The position numbers and the translations under genes are program-made. Positions 12,001 to 27,000 of a stretch of DNA of 64,000 nucleotides are shown one piece after another. The notes beneath the pieces were generated by a model. That model had not been told where the DNA came from, did not search any database, and saw only the letters and a list, made by a program, of their open reading frames with translations. Where the stretch lies: the NCBI RefSeq assembly GCF_004798865.1, contig NW_025335268.1, positions 91,044,818 through 91,108,817 on the forward strand. The letters run 5' to 3'. The first letter of the stretch is position 1; each line of letters begins with the position of its first letter. The stretch is from Varanus komodoensis. Its lineage: Eukaryota; Chordata; Lepidosauria; Squamata; Varanidae.

Positions 12001-15000
12001 TTAAAATATTGGTTAAATAAAAAGGTCTTGACCTGGCGCCAGAAAGCATATAATGATGGCGCCAGGCGGACCTCTATAAAGAATAACTATCACCACCCAA
12101 CCCATGCGGGCACAATTGATTTCAGTTTACTCATGCACACAAAAAATACCAGGTCCACATAGATAGCAATTTGAAAAGGATTTGAATTATGACATCTAGA
12201 CAGACACCCTCATATCAAACAGCAATCAACAACTTGCCAAGTTTGACAAAGACACTGCCTGATCACACAGTTAGCAAAGACTGATTTATATTATTTTTAA
12301 AAATTCATCCTATCCAGCTTTTCTGTCAAGATTTCTCAGAGTGGCTTAAAATTAAACTGTCTAAAATCATATATGAAAATCAGCTGAACGTACATTGAGC
12401 TGCAAAGAAGCAGCAGCAACATCAGTTCAGTAAAAGTACATTCATACTATTTGCCATCAAGCTGTCCTTCTGGAAAAACATTTAATAATGCAGACTGATG
12501 ATACGAAAGCATGATATATTCTTACTAGCAGAAGGCTGTCCAGCAGGCATGTTGCACTGCATCATGAACCAAACCATTTGTTATAAACAGAAAGCAAACA
12601 ACAGAGCCTCCCTTTAGACAGAAATGCTTTAGTATGTTGTTTTGGCAAAAACACCAATGTTTTCTGTCAATAATCTGTAGATTTAAGAATGTGAATCTTG
12701 CATTCTATTCATAAAGCTATGAAGCTAAGCAATTCACTGAACACATGCCTTCTTTTATGACATACCTCTCTCCAGCTTCTCAGTGTCATCACATGAACAG
12801 ACTGAAAGCAAAAGAAGCAAAAGGGTAAGCAACAGGGTTGATGTTTAAGTGCCTATAAGCAGTGATGATGAATTGTCTTATTAATAGGTCTAACAAAGAA
12901 CAGAAACAAGTGATACAAATAACTTAGCCAGACTTACCTTTGTACCTAAATAAAAGATTTGACCACCACAGTTGCTGATCGACTGATAGCAAGCCTTCTC
13001 CCCGACCAGTGCCTGTAGAAAATGGTACATTTTGATTTAGTGAAGGGGTAAAGCACTAGCATTTTTATTAGTCAGCATCTGTGCAAGGAGAAATACTGAG
13101 CAATGCAAATTTATCTCAAGCCAGAAAACCCACTAGTTCTCTCTAGCCCTGAATTTGTCACTTTCATTATTTTTTTTTTTTTTTTTTGGATTTAGATCCT
13201 GCCTTTTTCCTACAAAGGGCTCAAGGCAGCTTACATCATTCTCCTCCTCCATCTTATCCCCACAACAACAACCCTGTGAGGTAGGTTGGGCTGAGAGACT
13301 GTAACTGGCCCAAAGTCACCCAGCTGGCTCCATGGCTGAGTGGGGACTCGAACCCAGGTCGTCTGGGTCCCAGTCCCATGCTCTTAACCACTACGCCACA
13401 CTGGCTCTCAGTGTAAAGGCAAATCAGGTCATTCAATCACTTAATAGTTCCCTGTGCTGTACTAGAAAATGGTTAACACAATCAAACAGTTACAGTGAGA
13501 TGGAATGTATAAGTAGGGGGAATTTTTCAAATAAGATATATTTATCTTGTAATTTGCAGTGCAGAAACTTGAACATCTGAAGTATGTTCATGTTTACCAA
13601 ATGAGTGAAAGAGAACAAAACTGTAGCTGCTATGTTTCATCATCTCATGAAGTAAATACTAAGCATAAGCTACAATTATTTTCTTTTCACAATTAGAGGG
13701 TGAGAGCACAAGCATAAAGCAGTGACAGCAGAGTTTTAAAGTATTTTGATAAAGGTTGCAGTTAGAAAAGAAAGTTTGTACACACCTGCTCATTGCCATT
13801 GCAAAATCTGCAATTTGCTGATTAGAGCTATATCCCCTTCATGGAAAGATCTCTGCTTAGCTTAGTTTTTTTTTTTTTTTTTTTTGGCGGTGGGTTGGGG
13901 GGGGTTAAACTAGACTGTCCTAAAGGTGAGCTAACTTTTCTGGTTGTTCCCAAGAACCCAGATGCTTGAAAACAGAGAATAATGGAAACCACCCCCTTTT
14001 AAAAGGAGCTGTCAGCTAACTGTCAAAACTCTGGCTCCTTTTAAAGGAGGGGTTTGGTATGACTCCCAAGGGTTTTTTTTTTTTTAAACAGGGACATAGG
14101 CAAGGATAAATAACATTTCTCTGTCAAAATGCTGGTTCCTTTAAAAATGAGGTGGTTCACAATTTTCCACGTTCCCAAGCATCTAAAGTCTTAGGAAAAC
14201 TTGGAACAGTGAGCTCAACTATGGATAGTCTAGTCTAAAAAAAATAAAAACCAAAGAGGAAGTTCTGCTACAAAGGAAGTGAAGATCGCATGTGTCTTTG
14301 ATCTCTCTTGACAGCATGTCTTTTGATAACTGTCAAGACAAACCAAGTGGAAAAAAAAGCCTATTTGGAGCCTCTTTGGGTCAATGACCAGGATTGGTAC
14401 CTGCTGTACCTCACCTCTGGACAGCAGCCCAGTCAAGGCTTCTAAACTGTTGAATTCTGTCTAAGTAATTGTTGAAAATATCTGGAGGACACCAGGCAGG
14501 TGAAGGCTGTTGTACAGAGAGAAAGACAATAAAAACTAATCATTCAAAGCACAGAGCTAGAGGTTTTTTTTAAAGGATCCTATTTAGTTGAAACCATGTT
14601 TCAGAAAATAATGTTTCTAAAGCAAAATGTTAACTCAGTAGAGTTTTCATTTGACAGTACCAGTGCTTGGCTGACATTGCCTCCTGTTGCAAGTGATTTG
14701 AAGTGGCTGCTGTTATAAACTAACTGAACAGCTGAGATCTCCACAGTCTCAAGTTCCTCCTGTGTCTGACGATCTATCACATGCAGCTTTTCCACACTGT
14801 CCAGAAGCACAATGGTACGGGAGTTTATCCACTAGAAACCAAGCAAAGTTGACAAGCAATATCAGTGAATATGTCAAAATGCGCCAGGAGTGTACTAAAT
14901 AACAATTCTCAAACCCTAGCAGCTAGTGGCAATATATAACTAATTACATGGGTTGGTCTCACTGCACACAAGGAAAAGATGAAGGTCATGTAATTTTCCC

Positions 15001-18000
15001 AGGAATGTTCAATTATCACCACCAAGACCAAAAGCACAAGAAAAGACTTGAGCCAAGGAAACGTTTTTTTATGCAGGTTTTATACTTGATTTTCTGGATC
15101 AGCCAAATTATTCCACCCTAAACTTCCTTTCAAGGATAGTTAATTTGGATTAATTTTCTACTTCTGGAATAAACTAAAGCAATCAGAAGAAATGACTATA
15201 CCAGTGTCAAGTGGAGTGGAAGCACGAGGAATGCTATTAAACTGGCAAAAATGTATCTGATGCTTTAGGCTCATCAGCAAACAAGACGTGTAAAAGAGAA
15301 AATAAGGATCCTTAAACTGTCTTCCACAGAGAGTTACAAACCCCTTTAAAGGTGAATGATGCAGACTTTATAAAGCCTCAAAATATTAACATTTCCTACT
15401 TGAAAGTTAAATATACCATCACATTACTTACAGTAAAATTGATGAGATCATAGTGCAGATGTAGCTGTTTCTGCTTTGTAACATGTATTGCCCCAGAATC
15501 ATCTCTTTTTACCTGATCATGGAATTGAAGAGTTTAGTCTGCAGACAAAATTTCTCTGCTTCTGAATTTATAACTAATCTTTTTGCAATCAATGCTTATT
15601 CTGACAGCATTAAGGCAAGAAACAAACTGTTTCAAAAGCAGGAAAAATAGGATTTCAAATAAAATGATATACAAACATTTTACACTGTAGATTTTTTTTG
15701 CATTCTTTGTAATAAAATGATATACAAACATTTTACACTGTAGATGTTAACAGTAGACTATCCTATATACATGGCAAATCCAGTTGTAATAAATTTCCTC
15801 ATTTACACCTGCACTGTTTTACTACTGATATAAAGAAGAATGACTCCCACTGATTTCATTGAACTGAAATTTAAATTAGACCATTGTTTTTCAAACAGTG
15901 GATTCTGTCATGACCTGGGTGCATTGCACAATAATGGGCTTTTTAAAAATTAATTTTCAGAAGCTTTTCCTCCTTTCCTTGTCTACCAATATAATTGGGT
16001 GGTACCCTTTAGGAGACAGACTCCCTCTGTATATGTCATGTTTAAATTCTATTCTAATACATACTGCCTATATATACCTATATTGAAATGAAAAATGAAA
16101 AATATAAGCTAGTTCAGTGTTATTGTCATTCTTATTCATGTACACAATAGTCAGACACAGTATTCCTAGACATCCACCAACCAACATTATGGAAAATTTT
16201 CTGCTAATTAAAGGCATTAAAGAAGTATACAGATAGGAAAAAAACACTTCTCTCTTTATTGGTTAGGATAGCATCTTTAAAATGATGCAATCGCCCACAT
16301 TATTGTTCTTATACTAAATGATGAACACACCACCCTCTGTTTAAAAGGTGGCAAAAGAAGGTGGAGCAATACATTAATAATGGCAAATGGAGCAAGACAC
16401 CTAAGGGGCAATGTACAGGCATTGGAAACAGGGTGGGTGGTTGAGATCCAGTTTTAAATTGTCCCTACCAGGCTTTAAGATTCACCAGCTTATCCTCATC
16501 ATTTATAAGTAAAAGATAGTTCCACAAGTAATAATGGAAACCCCATGGAACCTCTCCCAACATGATGCACTCCCATTTATGAAATTCTCTAACAAAATTT
16601 TAGCTGAAGAAGAAATCCTTTACAGCCACACTACAAATACAGAGATCATAAGCTAAGTTGCTTGTGCCCTCGATGTCACTGTTACAACCCTTTGCAGACA
16701 ATCTGGCATTCTGGGGCCTGCATAACAGTCCTAATTTAGGTCACAGAATGAAAAGCATTACACCATCCACAGGACTTGCTCCTCAGGGGAGGCAAATTAC
16801 TACAGTAACTTTACAAGAGATTTTCCTCAGGAAAAAAGCTGAGGTGGATGCAAAAGATCCAGACTGCCACTTCTACACAATAGTTGAAACGGGATCCTCA
16901 AAGTTGTTAATCACTTTTGAATATTTTTGCATGTGCAGTAATGCTGCTTTGTCTTTTCATGGAGGGATTATGTAGGATAGTTATGGCAGTTCACATGGTT
17001 TAAATGTGAACATAGCTGTAGAGACCCTGTCAAAACAGCTCTGGGCATCCTCCACTTTCTCAAAACTAGTCTCCATAAATCAATGAAGTATCTTTATAAA
17101 CTGCACAGAAATGGCATTTTATCATTATCAAATAGCATATTTTTCTGACTATAAGATGCCCCCATGTCTAGGACGCCCCCCACTTTTCTTACCGATCTCC
17201 GAGCGAGCAAAGTGCTACATGTGCGTGCCCGCTTCCTTCCCACCTGTGCGCGCCAGTCTCCCCCTGCCCCCAGCACGCCCACGGTTCTCCTCTCAGTCCC
17301 CCATGTATAAGACGCCCCTCCATTTTTAAGAAAAAGTATCATCTTTTTCTGTGTATAATATGGTAGTCTGGGATTAGCTGTTTCCTGTATGTAGGAGGAG
17401 TTGTGGGTGCAAAGGAACACTAACAAGAGAGGTGTCCAGAGGTTCTTGCATAGTGGTGCCCTGTATTTTGTACAAAATAACAAATCAAACGGTCAACTGC
17501 TGGGATGCCTCGTATTCACTAGCACAAATGAACATCAACTACAAGACTTAAGACTTTTATTGGGAGCTGCTCATTTGGAAGTGGCGATTGACTGGAAGAT
17601 AAATGATGGCCCATCAGAACAGCAGTGGCTGGACAGGATTTGGGACATGGCATTACCAGAAAAGTTGGCTCAAATTGAGCATGTCGAAGGGAGTGCAAGT
17701 TGGAGATTTGTTGATTACAAACTAGCTCCTATTTATTGAATATATCAGTGGAAAAGCAGGGTGACAAAATTCTACATAAATTCTAGATGGAAATATTACA
17801 TGCATCTGAAATAGTATTATCTGCATCTTAAATTAATGTAGGTGAAGATAAGTTGGACCTGTTATAAATTTACAATAAATAAAATGTATTAGAAACATAT
17901 TCTTGTGTTTACTTCAATGTGTTTGAGAAACACAACACTGAAGAACTGTTAAGAAAGAACCCCTTTAAATGAATAGAAGAATATATTCTGTGACAATTTT

Positions 18001-21000
18001 AAAAGGTAATAAATGGCACTATGGCTGTCCTGAATTAACAGGACTGTACTAGAAATGCTGGAATTTTAAACAAATTAGCAAGCATAAAAATTCACCTCAA
18101 ATGGCAAGTATTCTTATCCCATAATCTCGAGTACCCTAAATTAATGGCCAAGAATAGATATTTAAAATCCAAATCTTCAAGCTTATAGATAACAGGAAGC
18201 TTACCAGAAGGAAATGGACAACATCTCCTCGACAGAAGGCAAGGACAGGATTCACAGATGTTGGAACAGCAACAAAATACCATGCCAGCAATGGAACACT
18301 GGATGGGTCCATCTGGAGAAGATACTAGATGTTAGCACTATATAAGTGAAAAGAAAAAGTGCTGTCTGAATAAGGAAGGATGTACTAGCTTCATACTGGA
18401 TATATTTAACTTTTGTTTCAGGAAAATTCGCTGGTTCAATTATACAATCCATTCTATAGAGAGTTACAAAGAAATATTTGACCTATAATCAAGGTTTGCT
18501 AAAGCTTTTGCTCAGTTTGCAATTTCTGACATTATCAGCTTGATCACATACAGAAGTGCCCATAATTGGAAAATAACCACCTTACCAATCAAGAAAGAAC
18601 CTCTAGATGAGAGTGTTCCACCAGAAAAGTACAGACGTCAAACACGTGTCTCACAGCAAACAGGTTTCTACAATTTAGTAGGAACTAGCTTTTCAGTGTT
18701 TGTAGAAAGATTGTTGCTTTAGTCCAAATGTGCTGAATCTCAAGCTTGGGGTCCAAATAAGGCTTCCTGGGTCTCCCTGGAGGGCTACATATTCTTTCCC
18801 TGCTCCTATTCTTTCTCCCAACTACCTATTGTTTTGTGCTTTCCTGGCTTTTATGCAGTTTTTCCCATCCTAAAGGCTGAAATTAGCAATAAGTGAGGAA
18901 TCTAATTTGGAGGCAGGATATGCTCAGCTCAGCTCCCCAGATTCCAGTTCACTTTCACTCTGTCCTAGGTCCACCTTGGCCAAGCATGCATGTGGATGTC
19001 AGGCAGGAGGTGAGTCCTCAAGGCAACAAGGCCAGCTTGCACACATGCCCACTGTGCAAATGGAATTCCACTGCCACACATGTGACCTGTGTACTTTACA
19101 TACTACGCACAAGAATGCATACTGGGTGATTTTTTTGCAAAGAAGTTGCTGGAGTTCCTGAGCATTTGTGGAGCTCAGCTTGCTTCCTGGACAGGACTAA
19201 TCATGGGAAAGAAGTCCAGTGACCATGAGAAACCTGAATCCTGGTCTGATCTTCTCATTCCTAGTTGAAATGCCTCTCCCAAGGTTTAGTTACTGGCAGT
19301 AAGAGCTTTAAGCTAAAATACGCTGGTATTTTTAGTATTGAGGGTACTGTCCCTTTGCCTTTTTCCATTGCCACCAGTGGAATGTGACTCCAAAATGCTT
19401 CTCTGAAATGGAATTTGGGCCATGGGCTGAAAAAGGTTCAACACCCCTGCTTCAGTCAGTCCCAAGGTTTTCAGGTTCTGCTTTTATCAAGAACCACCAA
19501 ACCCACAGCATTCTAGTACAGCTGTGCAAAAGTGTTTTAGACTTATAAGCTAATATCTTCCCTAATTTGGCCTCATACACTATCATAGCACTCTGAACAA
19601 AAGTGTAATATTTGTAAAGTTACTCACACGACCATAAGGGAAAGTCATCCATACTTTCAGAGATGGCTTCAATCCAATGACAAGGATCTGCAATTTATTG
19701 TCATTGTTATCAGTAAATACCATGGATGACAACATTTTTCTAGTATTTTAGAAAGAGACACCATGCATATAAGACGGATCACCTTTGTTAAAGAAGCCAT
19801 TGCAAGTAAAGAGTATTGGGTGATGGGATGGTCTCTCAGCTCAGCCTTTGCATGTAATGGCTCAATACAGCAAACTTCTCCTTTAGAACCACTGAACAAG
19901 CAGCGTGACTCACATGTTCTCACGCCCATGACTCTCCTGAAAGCAAAGTACAAAACACAAGAAAAAGCTACAATATGCTACAGTAACTTATGCATTGACA
20001 ACTATAAATCTTGTGATTTAAGTGTTTTTTTCACACCTTTTCAGGCATAGTACAACAACCGACATTTCAAGTCCAACACCAAAGACCATTTGTGGTTTTG
20101 CTTTCTATAGCTACTTTTCATACTGTCCCAAGATGACTCTGGGAAGCTACAGAGAAACACTGACAAGAAGCAGAGCTAGTGCAGAAACAATTATTTAGTA
20201 GCATCTTTTACACTGTTGTATTGTTTATATTTATATGTTTTAAACCTAATTTATATTGCCACTTTTAAAGCAAAATCTCAGTAAGAGTTGTTTTGTCCCA
20301 CTCTTTCGAGATGGAACAGATTAGAAAGCAAAACAGAATTAGCCCTCCTCTTTATGTTAACTATTTCAGGTGATGTCAGATAGTAAGTCCTAGAAGTAGG
20401 CAGCAACAGAAGCCCATGGTTGTCACTGAAATGTTTGATATTTCATATGACATCACTGTAGCAACATCCTCACAGAATTGAGACCAATGAACCCAACTCA
20501 ATTTCATTTTATATGTAGTCCACACAAAAGCCATATCCACAAAGAATCAGCATGTTGGTCTTAACTTGCATTAAAATGCTATGAATATACATACATGTGG
20601 GGATTCTTTGGAAAATCACAGCTTCCCAACACATGTACACAGCAATTTACTGAAACATTATTATCCTATTCTTCCTCCAAGGTGAGCAGAGCTCCATATC
20701 TGATTCTCTGCATTATCCTCACAGCAACCTTATGAGGTAGGTGAGGCTGAGCATGAGATTTGCTGAAGATCACCCAGTGAACTTTGGGGCTAAGTGGGGA
20801 TTTAAATCTGGGGTACATCAGTCCTACCCCAAGACTGTAACCATTACACCAGACCAAAGAGCCATCGAATCCAGCTTCCTTCCTCACACAGAAGCCAGCA
20901 AGTTATATCTGGGAAACCCTCACACAAGGTCTGAAGGCAATGGCAGTTTTGGGTCTTTGCTTCCCAGCAAGTGCACACTGATGACTGCTTCGGGGCGGGG

Positions 21001-24000
21001 TGTGTGTGGGGCTGCAAAGCCACCATGGCTAATAGACATGTGAATTACCATCAAGTAATATGCTAATACAAAACAAGCGTGCCAGCTATGTAAGGATTCT
21101 GTGATATACAGATATCTCTCTGAAGAGGCAGCAGCTTCTGAAGATGAGTAATGAGAGGGAGATTCTTGAGAGAACAAGGAAATGTGTCTTCCCCAAAACC
21201 ACCTACTTATGTTTTTTCTCCATCCCTTAACCTTGAAAACTGCAGTACAAACTATTACTTGGAATACTTCACCTCCAGTTCTTAGAAAGTACAGTACTTG
21301 AGTGTAAGGATTTAATTTTCAGTATGTTTGTGTTACAATAAAGACAGATGTAAGGACTGACCCTTAGGAATAGGTTCCACAGGGAGGTGCACCTGGCACC
21401 ATCACCGCTATCATTTCAGCACCAGGCAATGACATTCCTCTTCTCTGGGTATTTTAATAATCAGTTTTAGGGGTTGATTTTCACTGGCCCTATAATTATT
21501 ATTATATTTGGGTTGTTTTATTTGCATTTAAATTTGTTTATTTTAATGTGTTTATGTAATTCTGATATTTGAACAAAATCAAAATGTAGAACATATGTTA
21601 ATTTTATGTCTGATTTTAAAATGTTTTGTTGTTTTAATTGTTGTGAGCTGCACTGACAGCCCAGATATGGGCTATTGTAGTGGCATACACATTGGATTAA
21701 GAAAATAGAGTACTTACCTGAATGCCAGTTCAAATACTGAGCCCCCACTGTCATTGCAAATTGCTAGAGTTGGGTCATCTGTAAACTGAGCAGAAGGTTA
21801 TTTTTTTCCCCATGAAAATGTCTACAGTAACTACTAAAAAATAGCAGAAAGATGTCTTTTGCTAATTTCTTTAACCTCCTTCAATTTGCCTTTACCACAT
21901 TCTTGAAACCAAATTAACCTCAATTTGCTCAAAACTACCTAGTAACCTAATGCCTTACAACAGTCTGATTTTTCCAATATGATGCATCAATTTCTCTTCC
22001 ATTTCCCTAAGTGTCTTCACTCTCCACTGTCCTTTACACCATATCCAGGTTCTATCCAGATAGTATCAGCTGAGATGCAATGCAAATTCTGGGTTCAGAA
22101 AGAGCAGAATAATTGTATTAAGCATGCAGAATTCTTTAGCATCAGAATGAGCTCACACAATTGTATGCACTTTTTAGCACAGGAAAGGACAAGTCAGAAA
22201 ACTGAACAAATGACTATGTCTTACCTTAATATGCAAAATCGCTGTTCCTGGAGGATGAGCATCTGTTATGGATCTCAAAAGCTTTCCACTGGCCAGATCC
22301 CACATTGTAATCTATAAGCATATCATTATTAATTTTCTTTAAAGACTATTTTGAAAGGTAGCCAAGTGTTACTAATCAGCATCCCCTTTTCTCCTAATTT
22401 TCCAAGTACAGAAGACAAACAACACTGTACAAATTTTCAAGAAATGGTACAAATTAAGCCCTACTCCCCCTGCTTGCCATGATTTGGCAAGTGGGAAAAC
22501 ACGGCATACTTCTTCTTCTCTTTCTTAGCTAGGAATAACAATATTGACTAAAATGTTTGGGCTGGTATAATTGCCAGATAACAAATTGCTGTTAACATAG
22601 TTTGAGGACAAACCAGGGATTGGGAACCAGGGTTAAATTCCAGACTCAATTTCTGATTTGCATGCAAGCTACATTCAGCTCCTTACACAAGTTAACAGGA
22701 ATCAGAATTATTACACTATAGTAAACCACAGTGATAACTCAGAAAGAGAGAAATGGCAGAGCCCAAGTGGGAAGCTAATGAATGTAAAATCCTCAGACTT
22801 CCCCCAGCTGCCAAATCATGCCTGAACAAGGCAATTATTTTCCCGCCATCTTAAAAATTAATTCCACAAAAGACCTCACTCACACATAACACTAACCAAT
22901 TCTTTATTAAGCCCACAGTTGTCCTACTCATGGTTCATCTGGAAAATAGCTGAACAGACCAGAGTTTATTTTCTCAATCTCTGGATTATTTCCTTTCTCC
23001 TTCATCTGTTCCCTTCCTGTATTCCAAAAGCTTTTACAGCAACAAAGTACTACCACTCTTGCCTAGTGAAACAGTCATGAAAAGCCCACAGTTCTGGGTT
23101 CAGACATAATGGCAACCAATGGTTTAAACAATTCAGAGTTCACAACCCAACAGGTTCTCATTTTGTGTTCTTTGTAGTTAACCATGGTTTGTTAACATGG
23201 TGAGTGCACATGCCAATAAAACCCAGATTTCAGGAAACCATATATGGAAACCCAGTGTTTAAAGAAAATACTGAATGTTCTGCTGGGAAGTAGAATATAA
23301 ACTTTCTTTTTAAATAAACAAATAGAATGGACCTATTCCATCTAGCCTTTGCCTTCTACTCTGGCACTGACATACTAGGTTGCTTTTATCCAAAACATAA
23401 GAAACAGATTTTTTAAAAAAGTGAAAATGTAAAATGCTGGGATTAAAATAAGTTCCCACATATAACACAAAAGTACACCGTAGGATAAATGAGTTGTCAA
23501 CTTCTTAATATACTTTAAATAACAGCATTCTGACAACAGACAACAAAAGGCATTACAGACAAGTCCCATTAGAAAGGCAGTGTTGCCTTTCTGTCAAAAC
23601 TACACATAGAAAATCAGCACTCTCTGCAAACATATTTAAGTCCACTGAGATCAGCAGGTCCTTTTTCTAAGTAAGCAAGCACAGAATTGTGTTGCATATA
23701 AATATTACCTGTCCTTTGGCAAAGCCACAAAGTAGTCTTGAACAATCATTGTTGATACTAAGAGCAGATATAGCCCCATACTGTGCTCCCACTGCAGTAC
23801 TGCCCAAACAAAGCCGAAGAGCCTGGTTAGGATCTAAACAAAAGTTAACATGTTATGGATTAAATATTATAGATTAGCACTTCAGTTCTAGAAACATGGG
23901 CAGTTATACATACATTTTGAACTGGGTCAGTTCAAACCCTTTGCAAATGTTTGCCTACAATATGAGAGGCCCAACTAGTGGGCATGTATGCAAGCCCCAG

Positions 24001-27000
24001 CACCTCCCAGCACCAATTGGAGATCTTAGATATCATAAATAAGCAAAGATACTGAAGGAGCAGGCTTGCATATATGCCCAGCTGTATTTTCCAGTTTTAG
24101 CTCTCACCTGCTGCAGGCAAACACTTGGACAGTCTTCCAGACATTACATTTTCAGTCAACCAAACCATGGTTTGGAGAACTGGCAACCTGCTGTAAGCTC
24201 ACATCATCCCTGTGACCTTTTCTGGTTAGCGCAACAAAAGATCTGAGATACAAAATATGGCTCTTACTAATCAAGAATTTGCCCCATGAACTTTCAAGGT
24301 GAAAGCAACTTTTGTGGCAAATGAAAGATGAGGAGCAACAAATAATGTTATTTCAAGCTAAGAGACAGGAATTAAAGTTCTAAAATGGAAGTAAACAGGT
24401 AGCCAATGAGGCCCACAAAACTGAGGAGTGGGGTAGTCAATGCTATGAAAATAACTTAATAAAGCTAGATCAAGACTGACCACTCATGTGCTCAACTGTT
24501 CCTGGCTAGATTTAGTAAGCCATGACAGATGAGGAAGAGATGGCTGTGTCCAGGAGACAGCAAAAACTTATTTGAGAACAGGAGTGGCCCTTGTCCTTTA
24601 AAGAGAGGCAATAATTCAATCATTCTTGAGCAAACCTATGCTGGACCCAGAAGACTTAAGGTCAGTGGCCAACATTGCCTTCCTGTAGGGTGTTAGGCAG
24701 AGTCACATATGGAATATTATATCATGCAATGCTGCATTTAAAGCTCTGGCTGCAATGACTGACAATCCTAAGGAGATGATGCTGAAATCAAACTACAGTG
24801 TTTCACACATATTTGATCTATATAGAGAGAGACTCAACCAAGAAAAAAAAGGTCAAATACACCATTAATACACGAATTTAGAGGAAGCATTTCTTTTATT
24901 ACACGTATACAAGCTGAAAAGCCTGAAAATCCAACTAGACTAAGCTTACCCTGCTAGTTCACAGACCTTATGAAATCATAGCATTATTCTAAACTTATCA
25001 GATTTTCTGTACCCCACCAACCAAGAAATCTTATCAAGTATACCGATCTGTATCAGGAAGTCATGAATGTTAGCACAACTGTAGGAAAGAATGGCCATCA
25101 TTATTGACATAAATATTTACTTCCTTTTCCCACTCCTTTCCCAAATGCTTGTGCTTATGAATATTTCTTGTGTGCTTTTTAAAACTTTAGTCAAGATTAT
25201 GGAACCAGAGATAGACAACATGGAGCCCCACCACACCCACCACTCTAAAATGAAAAAAAAAAAAAAGCCTTTGTGACTATGGTACATGGAAAGTATCACA
25301 TTTAGCTTGCAGAAAAGCTACAATGTGGTCCTTTTGGTACTCTGTCGCCAATGTGGTGGCCTTTTTTCCACCCAGGGAGTGGCCAACAAGGTGGATCCAG
25401 GGTACAAATATGCTCCCAGTCCTTCCAGTTTCCCACACCAATATAAACAATAAAATTATAGTCCATTCAAGGTATAGTGGAAACTCCAATCCTGACTCAG
25501 TATGCGTAGTACAGGCAGTTTTGACTGGTCCCAAAAAAAGGTAGGTTCCAACCTACTGACTCTTGCAAATTGCCAGCGCTGAGAAGTAAAGATGTCCAGA
25601 CATGAAATAACAATATATCCACACAAATTTTAAATTAAATCCACAGAGCGTAAGTCACTCATGCCCATAAACACTTCACATAGCATATAACAGCAGACAT
25701 CCCAAAACAGTAGTTCTGTTTCTTGTCCAAAGAACTGGCACCAAAATCTAATCAGGGACAAGAAGCGAGGCTTCTAATCTGTACAGTTGTCCTTGTGCAA
25801 CCCCGAACAAAAACTGAAATGATTTATATGTATACATGGAAATGGGGTACTTCCTTGGGATTGGGCTATAGTGCACATCAAAACACTGGGGAAGTTCTAA
25901 CTCTCCAAAAGAAACTCACCAAAGTTGAGTTGGCCATAAGCAAGATCTCAAAATCCATGTAGTATAATACTGTTTTAGGTCAAACAAAAGTTGCAAAATG
26001 TGCAAGCTTTTGAGATTTCCAGATTTATTCATCAAGCAAAATATTAAAAAAGAAAAAAGAAAAGAACCAGGGTTGGTGGCAGGGAGAAGTCATGGCATCT
26101 TAGATAGACAGATAGTTGTTTATAAGATGCCAGGATCTATCTAGGTAACTTTTATATAGCCTGAAGTGCCTGATCCTGCCTAATTTTGGAAGCTAAGCAG
26201 GGTCAAACCTGGCTGAAATCTGGATGGGTAACTTACATTTTTTGAGAACTGCCCATAGAGCTTCTGCTACAGATGGTATAGAAATGTAATACAATAAGCT
26301 GCAAAATCACCATTTTAGGATGACGTGAAGAAAAAGTCTGCAGACACTCAGCTAAAGTTCTAAGCAGCGATTTGAAGGTTTCAGGCTTCATATAAACCGA
26401 GAATGCTTATGCATTTCTACTGCTGAAAATATTATAGCATACACTCTTAAAAATGACCTTTTTAACATGCAGGCTCCATTAAATATCAATTGCATCAACC
26501 TATTGAGTTTTTAAAGAAAATTACCATCATGATAAATATTCAGAACATTGATTCTAGAAAGGCTTTTGCACTTTTAGAGGTCAATTGCCACTGGAAAGCC
26601 TACTTTCCTAAATTTGGCAGAGCACTCTTACTACAGATTTAGAAAACTTTAACAGAATATCTTTAAGGGGACCCTTCACATAATGTAGGGTTCTCTCTCA
26701 ACACAGAGAACTGCATATTTTCAAAAAACTGTTTTTAGCCAATGGCCATTACAATATGTTTAAACATTCTACATATTAAAATAGAAAGAACTAATGAAAA
26801 TAAATTAACATAAAATTCTGTCAGCATTTCAGAGAATGATCCTGTGGCCCCTAGACATTGCCAGGAGTGGCACAGGATACTTCAAGTTCCAAGGCCAGAC
26901 ATCTATGCTCCAAACCCATGCAAAAACCAGCATAGAAAAAACCAAGCTGGCTTCCTCTCTGAGGAAACTGACCTTGAAGAAGGGCTAAATGGGGAAGGAG

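Noticed and set aside
13254-13436. Overlapping open frames on both strands in intron 14
   Set aside because: They are translations of the tRNA-derived SINE.
25277-25534. 85-codon minus-strand frame with GHSLGG, a lipase-like nucleophile elbow
   Set aside because: The motif is short and isolated, no other hydrolase features occur, no splice sites frame it, and it lies deep in a VPS8 intron; most likely chance or an unidentified repeat.
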